64,000 nucleotides of DNA, from the NCBI RefSeq assembly GCF_000004195.4, contig NC_030680.2, forward strand, positions 150,869,663-150,933,662. Reading direction: 5' to 3'. Below the pieces are notes generated by a model, which did not search any database, was not told where the DNA came from, and saw only the letters and a program-made list of their open reading frames with translations. The stretch is from Xenopus tropicalis. Lineage: Eukaryota > Chordata > Amphibia > Anura > Pipidae. The position numbers and the translations under genes are program-made. How positions within the stretch are numbered: position 1 is the stretch's first letter; each line of letters opens with the position of its first letter. This document shows positions 1-10,769 of this stretch, in pieces.

Positions 1-392
1 TAGAGATAATTGTCACTTCCTGATTGGTCCATCCATGAGTGGCTGCGTACATATGGGCATCCTCGCTCCATTTCCCTTCCTATAATCCCCTGGAGCCGAC
101 GCCCACACAGGGTTCTGGTTGGACAAACTGAAGGGACAGGAAACGGTTCTATATCTATATATATCTGCCCCCCATTTCTGTACATTTGTTCTGCCCCCAA
201 TGCTGCCCCGAGCCAGGTGGCTTCCTGCCCTGTCCAGAGGGTCCCCCTAAATGATTTAGTGGTGGATACAGGGTAGGGCTGCACAGTTAGTTCCACTGGG
301 CCCCCATGGTATAGGGCCCGAAGGGACCATCCCTCACCTAATATGCAGCACTGGCCTCACACAAATAACAAGGTTATCCTGCACATTTATTG
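1..392. other. 3' part of bicd2 intron 1, unique-looking
   Basis: This stretch precedes the first minisatellite and lies upstream of bicd2 exon 2, so it should be intron 1. The one frame open here (10-276) has no recognisable domain. I see no other feature. Confidence 0.5.
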
Positions 393-1056
393 CGGTGCAT
401 GTGGCCCCTGAAGGCGGCGGTGCATGTGGCCCCTGAAGGCGGCTGTGCATGTGGCCCCTGAAGGCGGCGGTGCATGTGGCCCCTGAAGGCGGCGGTGCAT
501 GTGGCCCCTGAAGGCGGCGGTGCATGGGGCCCCTGAAGGCGGCGGTGCATGTGGCCCCTGAAGGCGGCGGTGCATGTGGCCCCTGAAGGCGGCGGTGCAT
601 GTGGCCCCTAGAGGCGGCGGTGCATCTGGCCGCTGAGGGCGGCGGTGCATCTGGCCCCTGAGGGCGGCGGTGCATCTGGCCCCTAGAGGAAGAGGTGCAT
701 CTGGCCCCTAGAGGAAGAGGTGCATCTGGCCCCTGAGGGCGGCGGTGCATCTGGCCCCTAGAGGAAGAGGTGCATCTGGCCCCTGAGGGCGGCGGTGCAT
801 CTGGCCCCTAGAGGAAGAGGTGCATCTGGCCCCTGAGGGCGGCGGTGCATCTGGCCCCTAGAGGAAGAGGTGCATCTGGCCCCTGAGGGCGGCGGTGCAT
901 CTGGCCCCTAGAGGAAGAGGTGCATCTGACCCCTGAAGGCGGCGTTGCATGTGGCCCCTGAGGGCGGCAGTGCATGTGGCCCCTAGAGGTGGCGGTGCAT
1001 CTGGCCCCTGAAGGCGGCGGTGCATGTGGCCCCTGAAGGCGGCGGTGCATCTGGCA
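393..1056. repeat. 25-bp minisatellite with 50-bp higher-order part
   Basis: About 26 tandem copies of a 25-bp unit beginning TGCATGTGGCCCC. The left part (396-600) is nearly uniform. From about 670 to 930 two variants (ending GAGGAAGAGG and GAGGGCGGCGG) alternate regularly, giving a 50-bp higher-order unit. The minus strand reads open as MHRRPQGPDAP-like repeats, because 25 bp cycles through the frames and no unit carries a stop. I regard that as non-coding. Confidence 0.93.
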
Positions 1057-1742
1057 CATTATACTGTCCTGTTCTTTACCATGAGCTGAGTTTCGGTTGC
1101 AGCCAATCACGATGCCCGGCTGAGCAGTTAGCCGCATTTAGACAAAGCCGCACAGTTGGACGCGCACAGATTCATTTCTCACTGAAACGCGATGCATCTT
1201 TGATTTCCCAGGGGCCCATCTCTGAGTGCCGCTGAGTGTGAAGGGCACCGTGCCCCCCCTTATCTGAATGCCATCTGATGGGCACCGGTATCTGTTAGAG
1301 GGCAGACTGTGATGGTTTTGCTGTTGCGCTTAGGGAGCCATACGCCAGCCCTGTGCCTGTAACGAGACCAACCCAATATTTTTCTTGGCTTTTCTTTCCC
1401 TTTAAAGATAACATTACTCCTGGGAGCCATAGACATTCTTGGAAAGTTGGCAGAAAAGCCACATGAATAATCTCACCCCCTGGCACCTACCCAGGCATTG
1501 CCCTTATTTGCCGCCCTTTAGTCAAGTTGGCACAGCCGTACCCATCGTGCTGCTGGCAGCCAGGGAAACCACTAGCGTCTTGGAGCCAAACTTGCCCAGT
1601 GTGTGGCCCTTTAGATCGTTTGTTCCTTAGCTATGGGGGAGTTATAGTTCAGCAACATCTGTAAGGGGCCAAGTTACGTGTATGAGATGTTAAGGTTTGG
1701 CAATTGCTTTTCTAATTGGCCAATGTGCCTCCCTCCCTACAG
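1057..1742. other. bicd2: bicd2 intron 1, segment before exon 2
   Basis: Intronic sequence between the 25-bp array and exon 2. A short dispersed motif (GTTATAGTTCAGCAACATCTG, about 1640-1661) occurs in variant form elsewhere in the window (for example 33,671). The polypyrimidine tract CCTCCCTCCCTACAG directly precedes exon 2. Confidence 0.6.
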
Positions 1743-1955
1743 GCCTTTGGTCAAGCGCATAGCAACCACAAGAAAGTAGCGGCCGACGGCGAGAGCCGCG
1801 AGGAGACCCTGATCCAGGAATCGGCCACCAAGGAGGAGTATTACATGAAGAAGGTTCTAGAGCTGCAAACAGAGCTCAAACTGTCCAAGAACGTAGTGGC
1901 CAACACCCTGTCTGAGAATGAGCGGCTCAACTCCGTGGCACAGGAACTGAGAGAG
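1743..1955 (+). CDS. bicd2: bicd2 exon 2 (N-terminal coiled coil)
   Basis: This exon encodes 71 residues from [20 protein letters not shown] to VAQELRE. It matches the second coding exon of vertebrate Bicaudal D2 in length and almost residue by residue, as I know the human protein. BICD2 is a cytoplasmic homodimeric coiled-coil adaptor that links dynein-dynactin to RAB6 vesicles and, in G2, to RANBP2 at the nuclear pore. This segment belongs to the N-terminal coiled coil used for dynein-dynactin. Upstream is a CTCCCTCCCTACAG acceptor; the donor is GAG|GTAGGT. Both boundaries are phase 0. Exon 1, with the start codon and the dynein-binding CC1 box, is outside the window. By analogy with human this exon is residues 81-151. 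Confidence 0.97.
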
Positions 1956-3330
1956 GTAGGTACCCACCTTATATTGTGTGTGGGGGGGGGTCTGTTATAT
2001 TGGGGGACACAGAGGCGCTACAGGCACCCCCCCTTCATGAGCCCTTGGTCAGCTTTGGCCTATAGAGATGGGGCAAGATGGTGGCACCTAATAGTCTGTA
2101 CCCACAGTGCGCTGGGAGTATGTCCTGAGCCAATGAGCTGCAGCATTAATAGCCCCTCCCAGGGACAGAGCATGTGCTGGGAATCCACAGAAAAACAAAT
2201 GGGGGGCTTCAGGAGCATCTCTTGGGGCACATTTCCCTGCTAAAGGGGGGCCAATCAATAATCAATAATTCCCAAACTTTGGGGTTGGCTTTGCTCTATA
2301 GCGGGGTGACTGTTACCCCAATGTTTCTATATATCTGTAACCTTGTTATGGGCTAAGGGGGCCCAGCCTGAAGGCCAGTTAGGGGGGGATTTGGGGTGAG
2401 TGCTTATTTGTGCCCTGGGTACCCCTGGAACTATAGCGGGGTGACTGTTACCCCAATGCTATGAGCTGGGTGGGTGTGGGGGGGCTGTGCCCGTATATAA
2501 TATAATTACACATATGTGTGGGGCAGAGGAATATAACAGTGGTGCCCGACTCCCTATATTCATGGCACAAAGTGGCACAGATGGGACTGTATAAGACTCA
2601 GACCCCCGCCCCCCCCCGCGTTACTCTTTGTATTCAGATAATGAAACAGTTTATTCTCCAGTTTCTGACTGTGGCCCCCCCCATTTGCCCCCCGGCGCAG
2701 CTAATAGCCGCTCTTGTTGCAGGTTTCCCTGATAATTGTGCTAATTAGCCGGGAGCTGATTGTTATGCTAATTCATTCTACATTAATTTGCACATATTGA
2801 AGCGTAATGTCAGGGCTGCGCCGGCGCCGGGCGTCTGATACTCATGCAAATGGGACGATGCGCTGGGGGCAGGACCGGCGCCCCCTCCCCATTGGTTATT
2901 ATTGGTATCAGTCCCAGCCAAACATGGAGGGAAGGGGTCAGGGAGTTACCAGTACCATAACCCTGGCCCAATAGCTGATTGGGTGACTAGGGAACCTTGA
3001 TACAATGTAGCAGAAGCCGGATAATTAACAGAATTGTGAAGGCGGATGCTTGCAGGGTATTGTGGGAAACGGAGTAGATAAACAGACCAGCTACATTGTT
3101 TCAAGAGTCAGAAGCAGCAGTGACGGAAACAGGAAGGGACAGGCAGACGGGGCAGACGGGGCTTTCAGTAGTGAGAATATGGAATACATTGATGTTTAGG
3201 TTTATGTCCCCTTTAAAATAATTACACATATGTTTTTCTCTGTGCAGAAAGTATTTCTGATATCCCCCCCCCCCCCCAAATCCTGGCAGTGTAAATCTGT
3301 AGCCAATAGGGGGGGGGGGGTGATGATGGG
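1956..3330. other. bicd2: bicd2 intron 2, first part
   Basis: Intronic. The phrase TATAGCGGGGTGACTGTTAC occurs twice (about 2297 and 2433), a small local duplication. The stretch 2715-2860 is rich in AT-type homeodomain and POU-like motifs (see findings). CCAAT-like and G-rich runs follow. No coding evidence. Confidence 0.6.
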
Positions 3331-4471
3331 GGTTGTTCCTGTGGTGGGTGCTGTTCCTGTGGTGGGTGCTGGGGGTTGTTCCTGTGTAGGGTCTTGGGGG
3401 TCGTTCCTGTGCAGGGTGCTGGGGGTCGTTCCTGTGCAGGGTGCTGGGGGTCGTTCCTGTGCTGGGTTCCGAGGGGTTGTTCCTGTGCAGGGTGCTGGGG
3501 GTCGTTCCTGTGCAGGGTGCTGGGGGTCGTTCCTGTGCAGGGTGCTGGGGGTCGTTCCTGTGCAGGGTGCTGGGGGTTGTTCCTGTGCAGGGTTCCGAGG
3601 GGTTGTTCCTGTGCAGGGTTCCGAGGGGTTGTTCCTGTGCTGGGTTCCGAGGGGTTGTTCCTGTGCTGGGTTCCGAGGGGTTGTTCCTGTGCAGGGTGCT
3701 GGGGGTCGTTCCTGTGCTGGGTTCCGAGGGGTTGTTCCTGTGCAGGGTTCCGAGGGGTGGTTCCTGTGCAGGGTTCCGAGGGGTCGTTCCTGTGCTGGGT
3801 TCCGAGGGGTTGTTCCTGTGCTGGGTTCCGAGGGGTTGTTCCTGTGCTGGGTTCCGAGGGGTTGTTCCTGTGCTGGGTTCCGAGGGGTTGTTCCTGTGCT
3901 GGGTTCCGAGGGGTTGTTCCTGTGCTGGGTTCCGAGGGGTTGTTCCTGTGCAGGGTTCCGAGGGGTGGTTCCTGTGCAGGGTTCCGAGGGTCGTTCCTGT
4001 GCAGGGTTCCGAGGGGTCGTTCCTGTGCAGGGTTCCGAGGGGTCGTTCCTGTGCTGGGTTCCGAGGGTCGTTCCTGTGCTGGGTTCCGAGGGGTCGTTCC
4101 TGTGCTGGGTTCCGAGGGTCGTTCCTGTGCTGGGTTCCGAGGGTCGTTCCTGTGCTGGGTTCCGAGGGGTCGTTCCTGTGCTGGGTTCCGAGGGGTCGTT
4201 CCTGTGCTGGGTTCCGAGGGGTCGTTCCTGTGCTGGGTTCCGAGGGGTCGTTCCTGTGCTGGGTTCCGAGGGGTCGTTCCTGTGCTGGGTTCCGAGGGGT
4301 CGTTCCTGTGCTGGGTTCCGAGGGGTCGTTCCTGTGCTGGGTTCCGAGGGGTCGTTCCTGTGCTGGGTTCCGAGGGGTCGTTCCTGTGCTGGGTTCCGAG
4401 GGGTCGTTCCTGTGCTGGGTTCCGAGGGGTCGTTCCTGTGCAGGGTGCTGGGGGTCGTTCCTGTGCTGAGT
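3331..4471. repeat. ~26-bp minisatellite (about 44 copies)
   Basis: Tandem copies of GTTCCTGTGCTGGGTTCCGA-type units, 23-26 bp. Two classes are present: GTGCTGGGGGTC at both ends, and GGGTTCCGAGGGGTC/TTG in the middle. Three plus-strand frames and one minus-strand frame stay open for 340-420 codons (for example VVPVLGSEGSFLCWVPRGRS). A 26-bp stop-free unit cycles through all frames, so these are not genes. Confidence 0.95.
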
Positions 4472-5490
4472 TAGTTAGGATAATACAAAGCACAGCCCCC
4501 CAAGCCCCCCAGCAGAAGCTAAGCTGGCCGGGAGTTTATTCGGCTCTGACATGGGGGGGGGGGGATCGGATATTTCCGCGCGGCACTAATCCTTTAGCCG
4601 GATGAGCAGCGACGTCCTGACTGCGAGTTAATTACCAACGATCAGTCCCTTTCCTTAACGAGCGAACTGTTAAACGATTTAAGCACCTCGCTATGGAACA
4701 TGTAATTAAGCCCAGTAACTAATTCTCTCCTATTGGGGTTTCTCCCTGAGGATGATGGGAGTTGTAGTTGTAGCAACAGGGCCCACTTGGTACAGTTCTC
4801 ATTGGTTGGTGGGATTAAACCATTAAATTGAAATGAATGGCTAAAGGTGTGGCGGAGAGAATCCTGGTTGGTGAGTGATTGCCTGGCACAGCAGGGCAGG
4901 GATTGTGCTGCGGGCGTGAGGAAATCCCCACCAGAGGGTGCTGTTCTGTTACAGTCTAGGGAAGGGCTCACACTACTCCTTGTTTTATATTAAGTTCCCA
5001 TTAATATAATAAGTGGGAGAGACTCCCCGACACCCTTCTGTTGGTGAATTTTTCACATACTTTTTGCCACTGGACCTGCAGGTTGATGGGATGGGGCCCC
5101 CGGGGGAATTCCTGAGGGCGATTGGCATCTTTATTGGGGGGCTCAGTGAAGTGACTTGGGATACAAAGGAGGGACACGGCTGGGATCCTAATGAGCCGAA
5201 TCTGGCGGCTGCACCGGCTGGGGCTGTTTGGTGACTGATGCACTAAGGTATGCCAAGGGCTGCGGGGAGTTGTAGGGAGGGGGCTCACAGGGTAACTGCC
5301 TGCATGTGCTGCTTGTGAACAGAGATGGATTATTTGTAGCAAAAGGGACTTTCTGGGGCCCCAACTGCCCAAGTAGGAACTGTGGCCTCTCCAGCCAGAA
5401 ACTCCCAGCACATATATATATATGTGTGTTACTGTGCCAGCTTCCCTGCTGCCAGCTTCTTTCACAGCAATAGATTGCCCCGCTGTAACC
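4472..5490. other. bicd2: bicd2 intron 2, between arrays
   Basis: A G-run is at 4553-4563. The 4600-4720 part is complex and has several TAATTA/TAATTAAG motifs. A frog dispersed motif (GATGGGAGTTGTAGTTGTAG) is at about 4753. No exon is recognised. Confidence 0.5.
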
Positions 5491-6086
5491 AGCCTGCCCT
5501 GTCTGACCCCCATACCCAGCCACCTGCCCCCCCCCATACCCAGCCTGCCCTGCCTGACCCCCGTACCCAGCCACCTGCCCCCCCCATACCCAGCCTGCCC
5601 TGTCTGACCCCCGTACCCAGCCTGCCCTGTCTGACCCCCGTACCCAGCCTGCCCTGTCTGACCCCCGTACCCAGCCTGCCCTGTCTGACCCCCGTACCCA
5701 GCCTGCCCTGCCTGACCCCCGTACCCAGCCTGCCCTGCCTGACCCCCGTACCCAGCCTGCCCTGTCTGACCCCCGTACCCAGCCTGCCCTGTCTGACCCC
5801 CGTACCCAGCCTGCCCTGTCTGACCCCCATAACCAGCCTGCCCTGCCTGACCCCATACCCCAGCCTGCCCTGCCTGACCCCCATACCCAGCCTGCCCTGC
5901 CTGACCCCCATACCCAGCCTGCCCTGTCTGACCCCCATACCCAGCCTGCCCTGTCTGACCCCCATAACCAGCCTGCCCTGCCTGACCCCCATACCCAGCC
6001 TGCCCTGCCTGACCCCCGTACCCAGCCTGCCCTGCCTGACCCCCGTACCCAGCCTGCCCTGCCTGACCCCCATACCCAGCCTGACC
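5491..6086. repeat. 27-bp minisatellite (about 21 copies)
   Basis: Tandem units of AGCCTGCCCTGTCTGACCCC followed by CGTACCC. The unit is 27 bp, a multiple of three, so every stop-free frame repeats a nine-residue peptide (SLPCLTPVP on +, RQGRLGTGV on -). Variants differ by CATACCC/CGTACCC/CATAACC and TGTCTG/TGCCTG. Non-coding. Confidence 0.95.
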
Positions 6087-7536
6087 ATAAGAAAGAGTGG
6101 TAGTGAAGTTATGTGATTTGGCTGCACCCCAGCACTAGAATGGGGGTGATGGGACACTGGCTCTGTTCCAGAGGGGGAAATGGGGGGTCGGACAAACAAG
6201 GAGCCGGGCAGGATGAGAGAATGAAGTCACGGAGTAAAGACAAAACATGTGAGAGATTTCAGGGAGTTGAGTCATCGCGTCCGACTTCCCTCTCCCTCCT
6301 CCCCCCTCAGTGGGTGCTGCAGCCCTGCCTGCCCCCCAGTAGGGAGACTCTATGACAGGAACAGGAAGTGGTGTGTGTGGGGCCGAGGGTTCAGGGAGTG
6401 CGACTCTGGGATTTTACATCCCACCATCTTGGTGTTTCAGGGGAGACAGTAGATTCCAGACTGGAACTCCCAGCATTCTTAGCCAGACGGTAACTAAAAG
6501 GGCCACGTTTTAGCCCCCCCGAATTAACCTTTTTTGTATCACAGGTTGTGCAGGGGGGGGGACATAGGGGTACATGCCTGCACCTTAAAGGGGCATCACC
6601 CTGATAATTATTATCCATTTGGGGAAACGGAACATGAAGCTAAGGCCCTTAAATCCAAACTATTTTCAAGTCAGCAAGGCAGAGCTTGCAGGGAGTTTGG
6701 GGGTGGAGTTTCAGCATAATGGGGTGTGGCTTGTTTCTCATTGTTGCCCCATTCTTTTCATTGTTGCCTTTTGCCTTGGGGCCAAGGTGACTAATGAGTT
6801 AATAATTGGTGGGGCCCCTTCCTTTCTGGTGGCAGCCAAGGTCCTTGGATCAGTAACAGGATAGACATGGCTTGGCTGGGGGGCCCCGTAAGTGAGTCTA
6901 TTACCGGTTGCTGCTGGGGTACAGGGTCGGATATGATGGGGCACTATATGGGGGGCCCTTGAACAGTGGCATCTTAAAAGCGTGTTTCATAAATATATAT
7001 GGAAACTGCCCCCCCCCCCCCCCGGGCTGGTTGGTTACCCTGAATATATGTATCTATAGGGCAGGTCACTGTACGAGGAATCTATTGCCCCACTGAGGTA
7101 ATAATAACAATCCTGGTGCCCTATTCCAGCACGGAACAGGTTAACAGGACTGAGGCTTTGGGGCATCCCACCTGTTATTTCCTTTTTTCCAAGCACAATG
7201 ACACGTCGGCCGTAAATCCACTGTCCCCGCCCTCCCCCTAGGCGGCCATTTTGTTCATTTCTGGGCAGAGAGCGCTGATTTGTGAGGCTTTGTCTCCGCC
7301 TGACACAGTAACAGCCAGTGATTAAGGGCTCCCAGCCGGGGCCCCCCTGCCTTTATTGTGTTTGCCATGAACTCTTGGCTTCTCCCTGGGTGCATTGTGA
7401 TTTGCTTAATTACCCTTTGTGGGGCCCTTATATATCTTCCCTGGAACTGTCGGGCATCAGCAACGGGCACGGGGCCCTCCTCTGTCTGGCACCTGTGATC
7501 CCTTTATAGTGGGGAGGCAATACGTTCTCTGTAACC
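6087..7536. other. bicd2: bicd2 intron 2, between arrays
   Basis: Intronic sequence with a C-run at about 7009-7023. It ends in a low-complexity lead-in to the 51-bp array. None of the short open frames has a recognisable motif. Confidence 0.5.
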
Positions 7537-7978
7537 AGATTGTAAGCTCACTGGGGCAGGGACTGATGGGAATGTGATAGGGACCTTAGATTGTAAGCAC
7601 ACTGGGGCAGGGACTGATGGGAATGTGATAGGGGCCTTAGATTGTAAGCTCACTGGGGCAGGGGCTGATGGGAATGGGATAGGGGCCTTAGATTGTAAGC
7701 TCACTGGGGCAGGGACTGATGGGAATGGGATAGGGGCCTTAGATTGTAAGCTCACTGGGGCAGGGGCTGATGGGAATGGGATAGGGGCCTTAGATTGTAA
7801 GCTCACTGGGGCAGGGACTGATGGGAATGGGATAGGGGCCTTAGACTGTAAGCTCACTGGGGCAGGGGCTGATGGGAATGGGATAGGGACCTTAGATTGT
7901 AAGCTCACTGGGGCAGGGGCTGATGGGAATGGGGCCTTAGATTGTAAGCTCACTGGGGCAGGGGCTGATGGGAATGAT
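7537..7978 (+). repeat. 51-bp minisatellite, first locus
   Basis: About 8.7 copies of a 51-bp unit starting AGATTGTAAGCTCACTGGGG. Differences include GGACTG/GGGCTG and one shortened copy. The same unit, inverted, forms the large array at 56,028-57,640. AGATTGTAAGCTC resembles the tail of dispersed vertebrate repeats, so a repeat tail is the probable source (inference). Confidence 0.95.
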
Positions 7979-8326
7979 GTATAATCTCTGTACATTGCTG
8001 CAGAATATGTCTGCACTTTATGACTGCAGTAAAGTAACAATGCAACTAACCCATATGAGCTCACCCAGCTGTGCTGCACCTTGTCCTGTGTGAGAGTGAC
8101 CCCTAGAGGGGAGTTTGGGTAGTGAGGTGGTAAATAAGTTCTAATACCGTTTGTACCTGGGGTGCTTCTCTTGCCCCACTTTAACCCTTTGTACACATAC
8201 TAGCAGCTGAATAAAGCTTTGCCTTGGTACTGTGAGCCCAGGAGCAGGGCGGCTGAGCCCATACATACAGTTGGTCACATCAGTTCAATATAAAACTCTT
8301 TTTTTTTTTTTTTTTTTCTGCCGCAG
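7979..8326. other. bicd2: End of bicd2 intron 2 with long T tract acceptor
   Basis: Unique-looking sequence ending in about 20 T residues (about 8298-8317) and CTGCCGCAG, the exon 3 acceptor. Confidence 0.7.
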
Positions 8327-8479
8327 CTCAACCAGAACATTGAAGTCCAACGAGGGCGTCTGCGCGATGACATCAAGGAGTGCAAGTTCCGGGAGGCCCG
8401 ACTGCTGCAGGACTATACGGAGCTGGAGGAGGAGAACATCTCCCTGCAGAAACAAGTGTCCGTCCTGAAACAGAACCAG
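8327..8479 (+). CDS. bicd2: bicd2 exon 3
   Basis: Encodes 51 residues, [20 protein letters not shown] through [11 protein letters not shown], corresponding to human BICD2 residues from INQNVEIQRG to VLRQNQ. It continues the N-terminal coiled coil ([19 protein letters not shown] shows the heptads). The acceptor lies after a very long T tract. The exon ends CAG|GCAAGT, so intron 3 starts with GC rather than GT. The only nearby GT (8484) would add four bases and break the frame. Phase 0 at both ends. Intron 3 is only 295 bp. Confidence 0.96.
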
Positions 8480-8485
8480 GCAAGT
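8480..8485 (+). promoter_or_regulatory. bicd2: GC-type 5' splice site of bicd2 intron 3
   Basis: The exon-intron junction reads CAG|GCAAGT. This is the optimal context known for minor-class GC-AG introns of the U2 type (AG|GCAAGT). Joining 8479 to 8775 restores the conserved [10 protein letters not shown] protein without a gap. Confidence 0.88.
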
Positions 8486-8774
8486 ACCGGAACCACTGTT
8501 ACCCATAAACCTTCAGAATTCCAGCTGTATTTCCCATAAGTCCACACACACACATGTAACTATATTACCCATAAGCCCACACCTTGGGTGCCATGGGCCC
8601 TCATAAGCCCACACTCTGTGGGGCCCTTAAGTAACCTTAGGGCCATTAACATCCCTTGGAGGTTCCACACCCAACATACAGACCTCCATTGGTGCAGCTC
8701 TGGCCTAGAGGAAGTGATAGGAGGCGGCCATTACTTATACTGATCATTTTCCTGTCCATAAATGTCTCTTCCAG

Positions 8775-9224
8775 GTGGAGTTCGAGGGTCTGAAGCATGA
8801 GATCAAGCGGCTGGAGGAGGAGACCGAGTTCCTCAACAGCCAATTGGAAGATGCCATTCGGCTGAAGGAGATCTCGGAGCGGCAGATGGAGGAGGCGCTG
8901 GAGACCCTGAAGAGCGAACGCGAGCAGAAGAACAACTTGCGCAAGGAGCTCTCCAACTACATGAACATCAATGACTCCATGTACAGCAACCACCTCAACC
9001 TGTCCCTGGACGGCCTGAAATTCAGCGACGAGACCTCAGAGCCCAACAACGACGACGTCATGAATGGCTATGAGCACAACGGCGTCATCAGGCTGAACGG
9101 TGACAACAAAATGTCCACCCCCAAGAAGTTGGAAACAGGCAACCCGGCCCCCAGCCTTGTGTCTGATCTCCTCAGCGAGCTGAACATCTCTGAGATACAG
9201 AAACTGAAACAGCAGCTGATGCAG
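8775..9224 (+). CDS. bicd2: bicd2 exon 4
   Basis: Encodes 150 residues from [20 protein letters not shown] to [12 protein letters not shown]. The first half is coiled coil ([20 protein letters not shown], then [20 protein letters not shown]). The second half is a less ordered linker containing [10 protein letters not shown], then [20 protein letters not shown], both strongly conserved in BICD2. Acceptor TCTCTTCCAG; donor CAG|GTACTG. Phase 0 at both ends. A GTG valine codon opens the exon; it is not a start codon. By human-like numbering this is about residues 203-352. Confidence 0.97.
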
Positions 9225-9430
9225 GTACTGTAACAAACGCTAACCCCTCCCTCCCAGTCTCTGCTAGATTGCTAGCTCTTCAGCCCAGTCCCACAAGGCT
9301 TTAGGCTGCTGCTGAAGCCAGTCCACCTAGAAGTTTATATATCTGTTTAACAGAAACCATATATTGATCCCATGTTAATCAGTAATGACCCATCATGTGA
9401 TGATAATTGTTTTCTTGTTGGTCATTGAAG
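9225..9430 (+). other. bicd2: bicd2 intron 4 (206 bp)
   Basis: Short intron between the GTACTG donor and the TTGGTCATTGAAG acceptor. The acceptor has only a modest polypyrimidine tract (GTTTTCTTGTTGG). Joining its ends gives LMQ-VEREKVG, which matches the family. Confidence 0.93.
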
Positions 9431-10432
9431 GTGGAAAGAGAGAAAGTCGGCCTATTGTCCACCCTTCAGGAGTCGCAGAAGCAGTTGGAGAACACTAGAG
9501 GGGCGCTCTCGGAACAACACGACAAAGTCTGCCGGCTGACGGAAAACTTAAACGCCATGAAAAAACTCCAGGCCACCAAGGAACGCCAGTCTGCTCTGGA
9601 CAACGAGAAAGAGCGCGACAGCAACGAGGACGGAGATTATTACGAAGTCGACATCAACGGGCCCGAGATCCTCGAGTGCAAGTACAAAGTCGCCGTGTCG
9701 GAAATCCGAGACCTGAAGGAGGAACTGAAGAGCGTGAAGGCCAAGTATGAAGAGTGCGAAAGCAAGTACAGCGAGGACAAGAACAGGTATGAGAGCGACA
9801 CCCAGGCCATGACGGAAAAGATCTCCATCATGGAGAAGACCACACGGCTAGACCGAGACCAGGTAATGAGACTGGAGAAGGAGCTGAAGAAAGTGAGTGA
9901 TGTTGCCGGCGAGACCCAGGGCAGTCTAACGGTAGCCCAGGATGAGCTGGTCACGTTCAGTGAAGAACTGGCCAACTTGTACCATCATGTCTGTATGTGC
10001 AACAACGAGACGCCCAACCGGGTCATGCTCGACTACTACAAAGAGGGCAAAGGTGGGCGCAGCAGCCCCGAAGGCAGAGGCCGTCGATCGCCCATACTGC
10101 TCTCCAAAGGGCTTTTAAATTCCGAGAACGGCCACAACGATCCCGGCTCCCCTGCCTCGCCCCTTCCTTCTCCCGTGTCCGACCTGAGGAGAGAACCCAT
10201 GAACATCTACAATCTCGTCGCTATCATTCGCGATCAGATCAAGCACCTCCAGGCCGCCGTGGACAGGACGACGGAACTGTCTCGGCAACAGGTGGCAAGC
10301 CAGGAACTCGGGCCGGCGGTCGACAGGGACAGGGAGGCGCTCATGGAAGACATCTTGAAGCTGAAATCTCTCCTGAGCACCAAGAGGGAACAGATCGCCA
10401 CCCTACGGACTGTGCTTAAAGCCAACAAACAG
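9431..10432 (+). CDS. bicd2: bicd2 exon 5 (large central exon)
   Basis: Encodes 334 residues from [20 protein letters not shown] to [11 protein letters not shown]. It covers the central coiled coil (kinesin-1-interacting region in mammals), the conserved block [20 protein letters not shown], then [20 protein letters not shown] and [21 protein letters not shown] Ser/Pro-rich linker follows ([10 protein letters not shown]...[12 protein letters not shown]), then [20 protein letters not shown]. All are hallmark BICD2 segments. Acceptor at 9429-9430, donor CAG|GTAAGG, phase 0. No frameshift or premature stop is present. The linker is shorter than in human and lacks one of its Gly/Ser stretches. 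Confidence 0.98.
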
Positions 10433-10769
10433 GTAAGGAACGTTTCCTTGGAAAAAATACTGGGAATGAATTAGGGATGCAGCGAATGCAGGATTTGGTT
10501 CAGAATTCGGCCTTTTTCAGCAGGATTCGGTTTTGGCCAACTCCATGCCTCTGGCCAACCAAATCCGAATCCTTAGTTGAAATGCTGATGGATTATATAA
10601 AAGAGGCTACAGGGCTGAGCTACGGTAAGTCTTTAAAGGGCTGCTGATGCGCCTAGAAAATTCCATGACTGAATTCCATGGGTGAAAGGACATGTCCACA
10701 AAAATTAGTTTAATAAAAGAAAACATAATTCCAAGCAACTTTCCAATATAAATGCCTTGTGTTAGTGCA
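10433..10769. other. bicd2: bicd2 intron 5 with hAT-like fragment
   Basis: About 10,472-10,560 carries TAGGGATGCAGCGAATGC, GGATTCGG and TTCAGCAGGATTCGG. This is one end of a dispersed frog element with hAT-type TAGGGATG termini, seen again at 13,577, 21,006, 28,980 and 59,600. The other end is missing here. Confidence 0.6.

Noticed and set aside
3222..4605. Open frames of 340-423 codons on both strands
   Set aside because: They are confined to the 26-bp minisatellite, exist in several frames at once and have no domain or splice support.
10230..10428. Antisense frames inside bicd2 exons (for example 9640-9975, 10,234-10,428)
   Set aside because: Shadows of the coiled-coil coding strand; no independent evidence.
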